In this document: piece after piece, positions 22,271 to 35,530 of the stretch
Layout of the letters: the number at the start of each line of letters is the position of its first letter
Position numbering within the stretch: position 1 is the stretch's first letter
NCBI RefSeq assembly: GCF_026213295.1
Contig: NC_079423.1
Location: forward strand, 12,411,021-12,475,020
Direction: 5' to 3'
Source: Gadus chalcogrammus
Taxonomy: Eukaryota; Chordata; Actinopteri; Gadiformes; Gadidae
Length of the DNA stretch: 64,000 nucleotides
Notes under the pieces: generated by a model
Told to the model about the DNA's origin: nothing
Database searches by the model: none
Seen by the model: only the letters and a program-made list of their open reading frames with translations
Translations under genes and position numbers: made by a program

Positions 22271-23769
22271 GGCCCCGTTTCCCGATAACGATGGATCCAC
22301 GCTCGTACGATCATTCTCACGATGGATTTTGCGATCCATCGTCAATTTCTTTGGAGCGTTTCCCGAAACTCCTCTTAACGTGAACGCGCATTCGCTGCAC
22401 TCACGACGTCGTAGGATTGTAACTGTCTACTGACACGGTGCTGAAATGGGCTCCGTAGGAGGGGGAGACGCAGGAATGTCGCAGGAAAATTGTGTTAAAA
22501 AGGGTTAAAATAAATCCCCATCAAGGACAACAGCAGAGTAGCCTCCGAAAAAAATAGACTGCAATTAGATGAATGCTATAGCAAGACATTAAAACACAAT
22601 TGATTAGGCTTAAACCGACATATATCAGTCCTAATCCTGAATGCACTGTGCGTTTCACGGCATTTTCCCCCCTGAAATAATTCCATATGACAAAAAATTA
22701 AAAATTGCTTGTGTGACAACTACATTTATCTTAATGGGCTGATTTCTGAAACATGCTTTGCGCAGCAAAGAGAGCCGACTTAATTTGATTCCGCATAAGG
22801 GTTTCCTTGATTGATCATTTGATTGGCTATAAAAGCCCCTCTGGAAATAGGGTAAGGTATGTATTGATGAGGAATACAACGAAGCCCACCGTCTGGCCCG
22901 GTGCATCGTTGAGCGCACGATCGGGAGGTGGAAGTTGCGCTATATTAGATGCCTTCATCACAAGTCAGGCGGAGGGCTCCAGTTTTCGCCGGCCAAGTCA
23001 TGCGCCGTGATATGTGTGACGGCTATGTTGCACAACATTGCAGCTAAGGCTGGGGTGGCATTGCTTGAACCGGAGGACGCTGAGGACGATGACGACGAGG
23101 AAGATCGGTGTGAGGACGGCCTCCCTCATAACTACGCGGCTGGTTTTCATGCGCGTCGAAGAGTGATTGAGACTTTTTTTTAACCCCCTCCACCCTCCCA
23201 CATGTCACTAAACATTCCCGTCAACGTGACCAATCCCCACCATATCCCAGCCTTTTGCCTGCTCCTTTGCTTGTTTTTTATAATTTATTTTATTTCTTTA
23301 TTTTAATTTTTTTTAATTTAATTTAATTTTTTACATTATTTTATGCTACGTTTTATGAGTAGCCTATGTCAGTCTGCACAAATCCCCCCACTTTCTCTCA
23401 CACATTTTGAGTGCCCTGCCTGCGCAAACATTTTCTGGACTGTCCCGTTTTATTTTGGCCATTTTAACATCTTTATTAATAAATAAATTAATAATCTTTA
23501 TTAATTACCAAACTAAGAACATAAAGGCGCAATGCGTTTTAATAAAACGCATCCAATAGACGGAATGTCCGATGGTGTCGCCACTGAGGCTATAGCTGAC
23601 GATGCTCTTAGCGTCCTACGAGCACCCCTGGAGTACTCGTTAGCTACGAGCGTTTTCAAGACGTTCGTTCCCCACGATGCTTTCGGGAAACGCGGTGAAA
23701 ACTCTACGATGCCCTTACGACGCACTTCACGATCCACTTAGGCTAACGATGCTTTCGGGAAACGGGGCC
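22271..23769. mobile_element. Harbinger-type non-autonomous DNA transposon, copy B
   Basis: 1499 bp. Same 15-bp terminal repeats, same CAG duplication and same spacer position as copies A and C. Flanks share 'caggcagcacc' and 'gaaacgacag'. Differs from A by scattered indels (for example 'ctataaaagcccc') and is almost identical to C, so B and C arose by array duplication, not by new transposition. Confidence 0.9.
22851..23183 (+). pseudogene. Harbinger transposase C-terminal remnant
   Basis: About 110 codons in one open frame, preceded by an in-frame stop (22848-22850) and ending at the natural TAA. Shows 'EEYNEAHRLARCIVERTIG', 'LQFSPAKS', 'AMLHNIAAKAG', an acidic run (EDDDDEEDRCEDG) and 'ARRRVIETFF'. 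This is the HARBI1/DDE_Tnp_4 C-terminus with the last catalytic acid. The first two catalytic acids and a start codon are missing, so it cannot encode a working transposase. Confidence 0.82.
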
Positions 23770-24056
23770 CAGATCATGGGAGGACGTCAAAAAATCACCA
23801 CCCATTCTCTGACACTTTAACCGTTAACCTTGGTTCAAACATTTAACATCACACGCACACGCAGTGTATTTCAGATAATTAATGAATTCAGATGTCACAA
23901 TGATCGTTTACATGGATAAGGAGTCCTACTGAATCAATTACTGCCGTTTATATCTAACTAATGATTGTTTTTGTAAAAGTGTAACGTCGAGCCTCAGCAG
24001 CTTTCACACTCCTTATGTGCTACTGTATAAAACCTGGTTTTGCGCCTGCACTAATT

Positions 24057-24175
24057 GCTTACGGCCATACCACCCTGAACACGCCAGATCTCGTCTGATA
24101 TCGGAAGCTAAGCAGGGTCGGGCCTGGTTAGTACTTGGATGGGAGACCGCCTGGGAATACCAGGTGCTGTAAGCT
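24057..24175 (+). rRNA. 5S rRNA
   Basis: c30-to-a and c44-to-a ('ctgatatcgg'). First gene after Harbinger B. Confidence 0.94.
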
Positions 24176-24704
24176 TTTTCTTTTTCAACTCGAGCTCATT
24201 GACTCCGTGGCCTACCGTGGCGTACCGTGACCTGATGTTTACTGCCAACCGCTTTGGAGGATTTAAGCAACATACAAAAACTGACAACGTCTCTCAAAAC
24301 TATTTTTGTGAAACATGAGGACAGTATAGTGATACTGCCAGCAGGGAGCACCAGAGAGCTGAACCGACAGTTGTACATTTCTTAAACTTTCACCAACACA
24401 AACACGCACGCTCACTTCAGATCATGGGAGGACGTCAAAAAATCACCACCCATTCTCTGACACTTTAACCGTTAACCTTGGTTCAAACATTTAACATCAC
24501 ACGCACACGCAGTGTATTTCAGATAATTAATGAATTCAGATGTCACAATGATCGTTTACATGGATAAGGAGTCCTACTGAATCAATTACTGCCGTTTATA
24601 TCTAACTAATGATTGTTTTTGTAAGAGTGTAACGTCGAGCCTCAGCAGCTTTCTCACTCCTTATGTGCTACTGTATAAAACCTGGTTTTGCGCCTACACT
24701 AATT

Positions 24705-24822
24705 GATTACGGCCATACCACCCTGAACACGCCCGATCTCGTCTGATCTCGGAAGCTAAGCAGGGTCGGGCCTGGTTAGTACTTGGTGGGAGACCGCCTG
24801 GGAATACCAGGTGCTGTAAGCT
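24705..24822 (+). rRNA. 5S rRNA, 1-nt deletion
   Basis: c2-to-a and deletion of a83 ('cttggtggg'), 118 nt. The deletion falls at the same site where sister copies have a83-to-t. Confidence 0.93.
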
Positions 24823-25351
24823 TTTTCTTTTTCAACTCGAGCTCATTGACTCCGTGGCCTACCGTGGCGTACCGTGACCTGATGTTTACTGCCAACCGCT
24901 TTGGAGGATTTAAGCAACATACAAAAACTGACAACGTCTCTCAAAACTATTTTTGTGAAACATGAGGACAGTATAGTGATACTGCCAGCAGGGAGCACCA
25001 GAGAGCTGAACCGACAGTTGTACATTTCTTAAACTTTCACCAACACAAACACGCACGCTCACTTCAGATCATGGGAGGACGTCAAAAAATCACCACCCAT
25101 TCTCTGACACTTTAACCGTTAACCTTGGTTCAAACATTTAACATCACACGCACACGCAGTGTATTTCAGATAATTAATGAATTCAGATGTCACAATGATC
25201 GTTTACATGGATAAGGAGTCCTACTGAATCAATTACTGCCGTTTATATCTAACTAATGATTGTTTTTGTAAGAGTGTAACGTCGAGCCTCAGCAGCTTTC
25301 TCACTCCTTATGTGCTACTGTATAAAACCTGGTTTTGCGCCTGCACTAATT

Positions 25352-25470
25352 GCTTACGGCCATACCACCCTGAACACGCCCGATCTCGTCTGATCTCAGA
25401 AGCTAAGCAGGGTCGGGCCTGGTTAGTACTTGGATGGGAGACCGCCTGGGAATACCAGGTGCTGTAAGCT
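25352..25470 (+). rRNA. 5S rRNA
   Basis: g47-to-a only, matching the equivalent gene at 19967. TATA box and terminator normal. Confidence 0.95.
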
Positions 25471-25998
25471 TTTTCTTTTTCAACTCGAGCTCATTGCCTC
25501 CGTGGCCTACCGTGGCGTACCGTGACCTGATGTTTACTGCCAACCGCTTTGGAGGATTTAAGCAACATACAAAAACTGACCACGTCTCTCAAAACTATTT
25601 TTGTGAAACATGAGGACAGTATAGTGATACTGCCAGCAGGGAGCACCAGAGAGCTGAAACGACAGTTGTACATTTCTTAAACTTTCACCAACACAAACAC
25701 GCACGCTCACTTCAGATCATGGGAGGACGTCAAAAAATCACCACCCATTCTCTGACACTTTAACCGTTAACCTTGGTTCAAACATTTAACATCACACGCA
25801 CACGCAGTGTATTTCAGATAATTAATGAATTCAGATGTCACAATGATCGTTTACATGGATAAGGAGTCCTACTGAATCAATTACTGCCGTTTATATCTAA
25901 CTAATGATTGTTTTTGTAAAAGTGTAACGTCGAGCCTCAGCAGCTTTCTCACTCCTTATGTGCTACTGTATAAACCTGGTTTTGCGCCTGCACTAATT

Positions 25999-26118
25999 GC
26001 TTACTGGCCATACCACCCTGAACACGCCCGATCTCGTCTGATCTCGGAAGCTAAGCAGGGTCGGGCCTGGTTAGTACTTGGATGGGAGACCGCCTGGGAA
26101 TACCAGGTGCTATAAGCT
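25999..26118 (+). rRNA. 5S rRNA with 1-nt insertion
   Basis: Extra t near +7 ('gcttactggcc') and g113-to-a. Upstream TATA-like box one base shorter. Confidence 0.93.
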
Positions 26119-26647
26119 TTTTCTTTTTCAACTCGAGCTCATTGCCTCCGTGGCCTACCGTGGCGTACCGTGACCTGATGTTTACTGCCAACCGCTTTGG
26201 AGGATTTAAGCAACATACAAAAACTGACAACGTCTCTCAAAACTATTTTTGTGAAACATGAGGACAGTATAGTGATACTGCCAGCAGGGAGCACCAGAGA
26301 GCTGAACCGACAGTTGTACATTTCTTAAACTTTCACCAACACAAACACGCACGCTCACTTCAGATCATGGGAGGACGTCAAAAAATCACCACCCATTCTC
26401 TGACACTTTAACCGTTAACCTTGGTTCAAACATTTAACATCACACGCACACGCAGTGTATTTCAGATAATTAATGAATTCAGATGTCACAATGATCGTTT
26501 ACATGGATAAGGAGTCCTACTGAATCAATTACTGCCGTTTATATCTAACTAATGATTGTTTTTGTAAGAGTGTAACGTCGAGCCTCAGCAGCTTTCTCAC
26601 TCCTTATGTGCTACTGTATAAAACCTGGTTTTGCGCCTGCACTAATT

Positions 26648-26766
26648 GCTTACGGCCATACCACCCTGAACACGCCCGATCTCGTCTGATCTCGGAAGCT
26701 AAGCAGGGTCGGGCCTGGTTAGTACTTGGATGGGAGACCGCCTGGGAATACCAGGTGCTGCAAGGA
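26648..26766 (+). rRNA. 5S rRNA
   Basis: 3' end reads 'gctgcaaggat' (t114-to-c and changed last bases), so the terminal stem is weakened and the first T run shortened. Confidence 0.93.
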
Positions 26767-27295
26767 TTTTCTTTTTCAACTCGAGCTCATTGACTCCGTG
26801 GCCTACCGTGGCGTACCGTGACCTGATGTTTACTGCCAACCGCTTTGGAGGATTTAAGCAACATACAAAAACTGACAACGTCTCTCAAAACTATTTTTGT
26901 GAAACATGAGGACAGTATAGTGATACTGCCAGCAGGGAGCACCAGAGAGCTGAACCGACAGTTGTACATTTCTTAAACTTTCACCAACACAAACACGCAC
27001 GCTCACTTCAGATCATGGGAGGACGTCAAAAAATCACCACCCATTCTCTGACACTTTAACCGTTAACCTTGGTTCAAACATTTAACGTCACACGCACACG
27101 CAGTGTATTTCAGATAATTAATGAATTCAGATGTCACAATGATCGTTTACATGGATAAGGAGTCCTACTGAATCAATTACTGCCGTTTATATCTAACTAA
27201 TGATTGTTTTTGTAAAAGTGTAACGTCAAGCCTCAGCAGCTTTCTCACTCCTTATGTGCTACTGTATAAAACCTGGTTTTGCGCCTGCACTAATT

Positions 27296-27414
27296 GCTTA
27301 CGGCCATACCAGCCTGAACACGCCCGATCTCGTCTGATCTCGGAAGCTAAGCAGGGTCGGGCCTGGTTAGTACTTGGAAGGGAGACCGCCTGGGAATACC
27401 AGGTGCTGTAAGCT
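27296..27414 (+). rRNA. 5S rRNA
   Basis: c17-to-g and t84-to-a, the same pair as at 34239. Preceding spacer has the 'ttaacgtcacac' and 'gtcaagcctc' variants. Confidence 0.94.
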
Positions 27415-27943
27415 TTTTCTTTTTCAACTCGAGCTCATTGCCTCCGTGGCCTACCGTGGCGTACCGTGACCTGATGTTTACTGCCAACCGCTTTGGAGGA
27501 TTTAAGCAACATACAAAAACTGACAACGTCTCTCAAAACTATTTTTGTGAAACATGAGGACAGTATAGTGATACTGCCAGCAGGGAGCACCAGAGAGCTG
27601 TACCGACAGTTGTACATTTCTTAAACTTTCACCAACACAAACACGCACGCTCACTTCAGATCATGGGAGGACGTCAAAAAATCACCACCCATTCTCTGAC
27701 ACTTTAACCGTTAACCTTGGTTCAAACATTTAACATCACACGCACACGCAGTGTATTTCAGATAATTAATGAATTCAGATGTCACAATGATCGTTTACAT
27801 GGATAAGGAGTCCTACTGAATCAATTACTGCCGTTTATATCTAACTAATGATTGTTTTTGTAAAAGTGTAACGTCAAGCCTCAGCAGCTTTCTCACTCCT
27901 TATGTGCTACTGTATAAAACCTGGTTTTGCGCCTGCACTAATT

Positions 27944-28062
27944 GCTTACGGCCATACCACCCTGAACATGCCCGATCTCGTCTGATCTTGGAAGCTAAGC
28001 AGGGTCGGGCCTGGTTAGTACTTGGAAGGGAGACCGCCTGGGAATACCAGTTGCTGAAAGCT
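27944..28062 (+). rRNA. 5S rRNA, diverged
   Basis: c26-to-t, c46-to-t, t84-to-a, 'ccagttgctg' and t114-to-a ('ctgaaagct'). Five changes including the terminal stem; probably not a major contributor. Confidence 0.91.
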
Positions 28063-28591
28063 TTTTCTTTTTCAACTCGAGCTCATTGCCTCCGTGGCCT
28101 ACCGTGGCGTACCGTGACCTGATGTTTACTGCCAACCGCTTTGGAGGATTTAAGCAACATACAAAAACTGACAACGTCTCTCAAAACTATTTTTGTGAAA
28201 CATGAGGACAGTATAGTGATACTGCCAGCAGGGAGCACCAGAGAGCTGAACCGACAGTTGTACATTTCTTAAACTTTCACCAACACAAACACGCACGCTC
28301 ACTTCAGATCATGGGAGGACGTCAAAAAATCACCACCCATTCTCTGACACTTTAACCGTTAACCTTGGTTCAAACATTTAACATCACACGCACACGCAGT
28401 GTATTTCAGATAATTAATGAATTCAGATGTCACAATGATCGTTTACATGGATAAGGAGTCCTACTGAATCAATTACTGCCGTTTATATCTAACTAATGAT
28501 TGTTTTTGTAAAAGTGTAACGTCGAGCCTCAGCAGCTTTCTCACTCCTTATGTGCTACTGTATGAAACCTGGTTTTGCGCCTGCACTAATT

Positions 28592-28710
28592 GCTTACGGC
28601 CATACCACCCTGAACACGCCCGATCTCGTCTGATCTCGGAAGCTAAGCAGGCTCGGGCCTGGTTAATACTTGGATGGGAGACCGCCTGGGAATACCAGGT
28701 GCTGTAAGCT
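28592..28710 (+). rRNA. 5S rRNA, TATG variant
   Basis: g61-to-c ('caggctcggg') and g75-to-a ('ttaatac'). Upstream box is 'tatgaaacc'. Confidence 0.93.
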
Positions 28711-29239
28711 TTTTCTTTTTCAACTCGAGCTCATTGACTCCGTGGCCTACCGTGGCGTACCGTGACCTGATGTTTACTGCCAACCGCTTTGGAGGATTTA
28801 AGCAACATACAAAAACTGACAACGTCTCTCAAAACTATTTTTGTGAAACATGAGGACAGTATAGTGATACTGCCAGCAGGGAGCACCAGAGAGCTGAACC
28901 GACAGTTGTACATTTCTTAAACTTTCACCAACACAAACACGCACGCTCACTTCAGATCATGGGAGGACGTCAAAAAATCACCACCCATTCTCTGACACTT
29001 TAACCGTTAACCTTGGTTCAAACATTTAACATCACACGCACACGCAGTGTATTTCAGATAATTAATGAATTCAGATGTCACAATGATCGTTTACATGGAT
29101 AAGGAGTCCTACTGAATCAATTACTGCCGTTTATATCTAACTAATGATTGTTTTTGTAAGAGTGTAACGTCGAGCCTCAGCAGCTTTCTCACTCCTTATG
29201 TGCTACTGTATAAAACCTGGTTTTGCGCCTGCACTAATT

Positions 29240-29490
29240 GCTTACGGCCATACCACCCTGAACACGCCCGATCTCGTCAGATCTCGGAAGCTAAGCAGGG
29301 TCGGGCCTGGTTAGTACTTGGATGGGAGACCTCCTCAGAAGCCCAGGTTGCTGTAAGTAGTGACGGGTGTCACCAAAAGAAGAAAAAAAAAAAACACGCC
29401 CGATCTCGTCTGATCTCGGAAGCTAAGCAGGGTAGGGCCTGGTTAGTACTTGGTTGGGAGACCGCCTGGGAATACCAGGTGCTGTAAGCT
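29240..29490 (+). pseudogene. 5S gene split by A-tailed insert (copy 5)
   Basis: Left half +1 to +92 (29240-29331) with 'gtcagatc'. Same tail; the A run is interrupted by one g. Right half from 29394 has 'gggtagggcc' and a83-to-t as in copy 3. An open frame runs through both halves but is only the shadow of this structure. Confidence 0.86.
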
Positions 29491-30019
29491 TTTTCTTTTT
29501 CAACTCGAGCTCATTGACTCCGTGGCCTACCGTGGCGTACCGTGACCTGATGTTTACTGCCAACCGCTTTGGAGGATTTAAGCAACATACAAAAACTGAC
29601 AACGTCTCTCAAAACTATTTTTGTGAAACATGAGGACAGTATAGTGATACTGCCAGCAGGGAGCACCAGAGAGCTGAAACGACAGTTGTACATTTCTTAA
29701 ACTTTCACCAACACAAACACGCACGCTCACTTCAGATCATGGGAGGACGTCAAAAAATCACCACCCATTCTCTGACACTTTAACCGTTAACCTTGGTTCA
29801 AACATTTAACATCACACGCACACGCAGTGTATTTCAGATAATTAATGAATTCAGATGTCACAATGATCGTTTACATGGATAAGGAGTCCTACTGAATCAA
29901 TTACTGCCGTTTATATCTAACTAATGATTGTTTTTGTAAAAGTGTAACGTCGAGCCTCAGCAGCTTTCACACTCCTTATGTGCTACTGTATAAAACCTGG
30001 TTTTGCGCCTGCACTAATT

Positions 30020-30138
30020 GCTTACGGCCATATCACCCTGAACACGCCCGATCTCGTCTGATCTCGGAAGCTAAGCAGGGTCGGGCCTGTTTAGTACTTG
30101 GATGGGAGACCGCCTGGGAATACCAGGTGCTGTAAGCT
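30020..30138 (+). rRNA. 5S rRNA
   Basis: c14-to-t ('catatcacc') and g71-to-t ('cctgtttag'). Spacer after it is the short class ('ccgtggtgtacc'). Confidence 0.93.
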
Positions 30139-30657
30139 TTTTCTTTTTCAACTCGAGCTCATTGACTCCGTGGTGTACCGTGACCTGATGTTTACTGCCA
30201 ACCGCTTTGGAGGATTTAAGCAACATACAAAAACTGACAAAGTCTCTCAAAACTGTTTTTGTGAAACATGAGGACAGTATAGTGATACTGCCAGCAGGGA
30301 GCACCAGAGAGCTGAACCGACAGTTGTACATTTCTTAAACTTTCACCAACACAAACATGCACGCTCACTTCAGATCATGGGAGGACGTCAAAAAATCACC
30401 ACCCATTCTCTGACACTTTAACCGTTAACCTTGGTTCAAACATTTAACATCACACGCACACGCAGTGTATTTCAGATAATTAATGAATTCAGATGTCACA
30501 ATGATCGTTTACATGGATAAGGAGTCCTACTGAATCAATTACTGCCGTTTATATCTAACTAATGATTGTTTTTGTAAAAGTGTAACGTCAAGCCTCAGCC
30601 GCTTTCTCACTCCTTATGTGCTACTGTATAAAACCTGGTTTTGCGCCTGCACTAATT

Positions 30658-30912
30658 GATTACGGCCATACCACCCTGAACACGCCCGATCTCGTCTGAT
30701 ATTGGAAGCTAAGCAGGGTCGGGCCTGGTTAGTACTTGGATGGGAGACCTCCTCAGAAGCCCAGGTTGCTGTAAGTAGTGACGGGTGTCACCAAAAGAAA
30801 AAAAAAAAAAAAAAAACACGCCCGATCTCGTCTGAACTCGGGAGCTAAGCAGGGTCGGGCCTGGTTAGTACTTGGATGGGAGACCGCCTGGGAATACCAG
30901 GTGCTGTAAGCT
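30658..30912 (+). pseudogene. 5S gene split by A-tailed insert (copy 6)
   Basis: Left half +1 to +92 (30658-30749) with c2-to-a and 'gatattgg'. Same tail and about 22 A. Right half from 30816 has 'gaactcgggagc' as in copy 4. Harbinger C follows in the next spacer, mirroring copy 4 and Harbinger A. Confidence 0.86.
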
Positions 30913-31156
30913 TTTTCTTTTTAAACTCGAGCTCATTGCCTCCGTGGCCTACCGTGGCGTACCGTGACCTGATGTTTACTGCCAACCGCTTTGGAGGATT
31001 TAAGCAACATACAAAAACTGACAACGTCTCTCAAACTATTTTTGTGAAACATGAGGACAGTATAGTGATACTGCCAGCAGGCAGCACCAGAGAGCTGAAA
31101 CGACAGTTGTACATTTCTTAAACTTTCACCAACACAAACACGCACGCTCACTTCAG

Positions 31157-32655
31157 GGCCCCGTTTCCCGATAACGATGGATCCACGCTCGTACGATCAT
31201 TCTCACGATGGATTTTGCGATCCATCGTCAATTTCTTTGGAGCGTTTCCCGAAACTCCTCTTAACGTGAACGCGCATTCGCTGCACTCACGACGTCGTAG
31301 GATTGTAACTGTCTACTGACACGGTGCTGAAATGGGCTCCGTAGGAGGGGGAGACGCAGGAATGTCGCAGGAAAATTGTGTTAAAAAGGGTTAAAATAAA
31401 TCCCCATCAAGGACAACAGCAGAGTAGCCTCCGAAAAAAATAGACTGCAATTAGATTAATGCTATAGCAAGACATTAAAACACAATTGATTAGGCTTAAA
31501 CCGACATATATCAGTCCTAATCCTGAATGCACTGTGCGTTTCACGGCATTTTCCCCCCTGAAATAATTCCATATGACAAAAAATTAAAAATTGCTTGTGT
31601 GACAACTACATTTATCTTAATGGGCTGATTTCTGAAACATGCTTTGCGCAGCAAAGAGAGCCGACTTAATTTGATTCCGCATAAGGGTTTCCTTGATTGA
31701 TCATTTGATTGGCTATAAAAGCCCCTCTGGAAATAGGGTAAGGTATGTATTGATGAGGAATACAACGAAGCCCACCGTCTGGCCCGGTGCATCGTTGAGC
31801 GCACGATCGGGAGGTGGAAGTTGCGCTATATTAGATGCCTTCATCACAAGTCAGGCGGAGGGCTCCAGTTTTCGCCGGCCAAGTCATGCGCCGTGATATG
31901 TGTGACGGCTATGTTGCACAACATTGCAGCTAAGGCTGGGGTGGCATTGCTTGAACCGGAGGACGCTGAGGACGATGACGACGAGGAAGATCGGTGTGAG
32001 GACGGCCTCCCTCATAACTACGCGGCTGGTTTTCATGCGCGTCGAAGAGTGATTGAGACTTTTTTTTAACCCCCTCCACCCTCCCACATGTCACTAAACA
32101 TTCCCGTCAACGTGACCAATCCCCACCATATCCCAGCCTTTTGCCTGCTCCTTTGCTTGTTTTTTATAATTTATTTTATTTCTTTATTTTAATTTTTTTT
32201 AATTTAATTTAATTTTTTACATTATTTTATGCTACGTTTTATGAGTAGCCTATGTCAGTCTGCACAAATCCCCCCACTTTCTCTCATACATTTTGAGTGC
32301 CCTGCCTGCGCAAACATTTTCTGGACTGTCCCGTTTTATTTTGGCCATTTTAACATCTTTATTAATAAATAAATTAATAATCTTTATTAATTACCAAACT
32401 AAGAACATAAAGGCGCAATGCGTTTTAATAAAACGCATCCAATAGACGGAATGTCCGATGGTGTCGCCACTGAGGCTATAGCTGACGATGCTCTTAGCGT
32501 CCTACGAGCACCCCTGGAGTACTCGTTAGCTACGAGCGTTTTCAAGACGTTCGTTCCCCACGATGCTTTCGGGAAACGCGGTGAAAACTCTACGATGCCC
32601 TTACGACGCACTTCACGATCCACTTAGGCTAACGATGCTTTCGGGAAACGGGGCC
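31157..32655. mobile_element. Harbinger-type non-autonomous DNA transposon, copy C
   Basis: 1499 bp. Same terminal repeats, CAG duplication and insertion point as A and B. Differs from B by only a few substitutions (for example 'gattaatgct' and 'tctcatacat'), indicating recent segmental duplication of the array block. Confidence 0.9.
31737..32069 (+). pseudogene. Harbinger transposase C-terminal remnant
   Basis: Same open fragment of about 110 codons as in copy B, including the VER..GRWK acid, the LHNI block and the terminal TAA. No upstream transposase exons are present in the element. Confidence 0.82.
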
Positions 32656-32942
32656 CAGATCATGGGAGGACGTCAAAAAATCACCACCCATTCTCTGACA
32701 CTTTAACCGTTAACCTTGGTTCAAACATTTAACATCACACGCACACGCAGTGTATTTCAGATAATTAATGAATTCAGATGTCACAATGATCGTTTACATG
32801 GATAAGGAGTCCTACTGAATCAATTACTGCCGTTTATATCTAACTAATGATTGTTTTTGTAAAAGTGTAACGTCGAGCCTCAGCAGCTTTCACACTCCTT
32901 ATGTGCTACTGTATAAAACCTGGTTTTGCGCCTGCACTAATT

Positions 32943-33061
32943 GCTTACGGCCATACCACCCTGAACACGCCAGATCTCGTCTGATCTCGGAAGCTAAGCA
33001 GGGTCGGGCCTGGTTAGTACTTGGATGGGAGACCGCTTGGGAATACCAGGTGCTGTAAGCT
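32943..33061 (+). rRNA. 5S rRNA
   Basis: c30-to-a and c95-to-t ('accgcttggg', C box). First gene after Harbinger C, with the shared 'ctttcacactcc' upstream. Confidence 0.94.
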
Positions 33062-33590
33062 TTTTCTTTTTCAACTCGAGCTCATTGACTCCGTGGCCTA
33101 CCGTGGCGTACCGTGACCTGATGTTTACTGCCAACCGCTTTGGAGGATTTAAGCAACATACAAAAACTGACAACGTCTCTCAAAACTATTTTTGTGAAAC
33201 ATGAGGACAGTATAGTGATACTGCCAGCAGGGAGCACCAGAGAGCTGAACCGACAGTTGTACATTTCTTAAACTTTCACCAACACAAACACGCACGCTCA
33301 CTTCAGATCATGGGAGGACGTCAAAAAATCACCACCCATTCTCTGACACTTTAACCGTTAACCTTGGTTCAAACATTTAACATCACACGCACACGCAGTG
33401 TATTTCAGATAATTAATGAATTCAGATGTCACAATGATCGTTTACATGGATAAGGAGTCCTACTGAATCAATTACTGCCGTTTATATCTAACTAATGATT
33501 GTTTTTGTAAGAGTGGAACGTCGAGCCTCAGCAGCTTTCTCACTCCTTATGTGCTACTGTATAAAACCTGGTTTTGCGCCTACACTAATT

Positions 33591-33709
33591 GATTACGGCC
33601 ATACCACCCTGAACACGCCCGATCTCGTCTGATCTCGGAAGCTAAGCAGGGTCGGGCCTGGTTAGTACTTGGTTGGGAGACCGCCTGGGAATACCAGGTG
33701 CTGTAAGCT
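33591..33709 (+). rRNA. 5S rRNA
   Basis: c2-to-a and a83-to-t, identical marks to the gene at 19320. The spacer after it shares 'actgaaaacgtc' with that unit. Confidence 0.94.
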
Positions 33710-34238
33710 TTTTCTTTTTCAACTCGAGCTCATTGACTCCGTGGCCTACCGTGGCGTACCGTGACCTGATGTTTACTGCCAACCGCTTTGGAGGATTTAA
33801 GCAACATACAAAAACTGAAAACGTCTCTCAAAACTATTTTTGTGAAACATGAGGACAGTATAGTGATACTGCCAGCAGGGAGCACCAGAGAGCTGAACCG
33901 ACAGTTGTACATTTCTTAAACTTTCACCAACACAAACACGCACGCTCACTTCAGATCATGGGAGGACGTCAAAAAATCACCACCCATTCTCTGACACTTT
34001 AACCGTTAACCTTGGTTCAAACATTTAACGTCACACGCACACGCAGTGTATTTCAGATAATTAATGAATTCAGATGTCACAATGATCGTTTACATGGATA
34101 AGGAGTCCTACTGAATCAATTACTGCCGTTTATATCTAACTAATGATTGTTTTTGTAAAAGTGTAACGTCAAGCCTCAGCAGCTTTCTCACTCCTTATGT
34201 GCTACTGTATAAAACCTGGTTTTGCGCCTGCACTAATT

Positions 34239-34357
34239 GCTTACGGCCATACCAGCCTGAACACGCCCGATCTCGTCTGATCTCGGAAGCTAAGCAGGGT
34301 CGGGCCTGGTTAGTACTTGGAAGGGAGACCGCCTGGGAATACCAGGTGCTGTAAGCT
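34239..34357 (+). rRNA. 5S rRNA
   Basis: c17-to-g and t84-to-a, as at 27296. Here it is the third gene after Harbinger C rather than the sixth, so intervening units have been lost relative to blocks A and B. Confidence 0.94.
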
Positions 34358-34886
34358 TTTTCTTTTTCAACTCGAGCTCATTGCCTCCGTGGCCTACCGT
34401 GGCGTACCGTGACCTGATGTTTACTGCCAACCGCTTTGGAGGATTTAAGCAACATACAAAAACTGACAACGTCTCTCAAAACTATTTTTGTGAAACATGA
34501 GGACAGTATAGTGATACTGCCAGCAGGGAGCACCAGAGAGCTGAACCGACAGTTGTACATTTCTTAAACTTTCACCAACACAAACACGCACGCTCACTTC
34601 AGATCATGGGAGGACGTCAAAAAATCACCACCCATTCTCTGACACTTTAACCGTTAACCTTGGTTCAAACATTTAACATCACACGCACACGCAGTGTATT
34701 TCAGATAATTAATGAATTCAGATGTCACAATGATCGTTTACATGGATAAGGAGTCCTACTGAATCAATTACTGCCGTTTATATCTAACTAATGATTGTTT
34801 TTGTAAGAGTGTAACGTCGAGCCTCAGCAGCTTTCTCACTCCTTATGTGCTACTGTATAAAACCTGGTTTTGCGCCTGCACTAATT

Positions 34887-35005
34887 GCTTACGGCCATAC
34901 CACCCTGAACACGCCCGATATCGTCTGATCTCGGAAGCTAAGCAGGGTCGGGCCTGGTTAGTACTTGGATGGGAGACCGCCTGGGAATACCAGGTGCTGT
35001 AAGAT
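34887..35005 (+). rRNA. 5S rRNA
   Basis: c34-to-a ('cgatatcg') and c118-to-a. Downstream spacer lacks 'aac' in 'ctgacgtctc', as in the unit at 19967. Confidence 0.94.
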
Positions 35006-35530
35006 TTTTCTTTTTCAACTCGAGCTCATTGCCTCCGTGGCCTACCGTGGCGTACCGTGACCTGATGTTTACTGCCAACCGCTTTGGAGGATTTAAGCAA
35101 CATACAAAAACTGACGTCTCTCAAAACTATTTTTGTGAAACATGAGGACAGTATAGTGATACTGCCAGCAGGGAGCACCAGAGAGCTGAACCGACAGTTG
35201 TACATTTCTTAAACTTTCACCAACACAAACACGCACGCTCACTTCAGATCATGGGAGGACGTCAAAAAATCACCACCCATTCTCTGACACTTTAACCGTT
35301 AACCTTGGTTCAAACATTTAACATCACACGCACACGCAGTGTATTTCAGATAATTAATGAATTCAGATGTCACAATGATCGTTTACATGGATAAGGAGTC
35401 CTACTGAATCAATTACTGCCGTTTATATCTGACTAATGATTGTTTTTGTAAAGTGTAACGTCGAGCCTCAGCAGCTTTCTCACTCCTTATGTGCTACTGT
35501 ATGAAACCTGGTTTTGCGCCTGCACTAATT

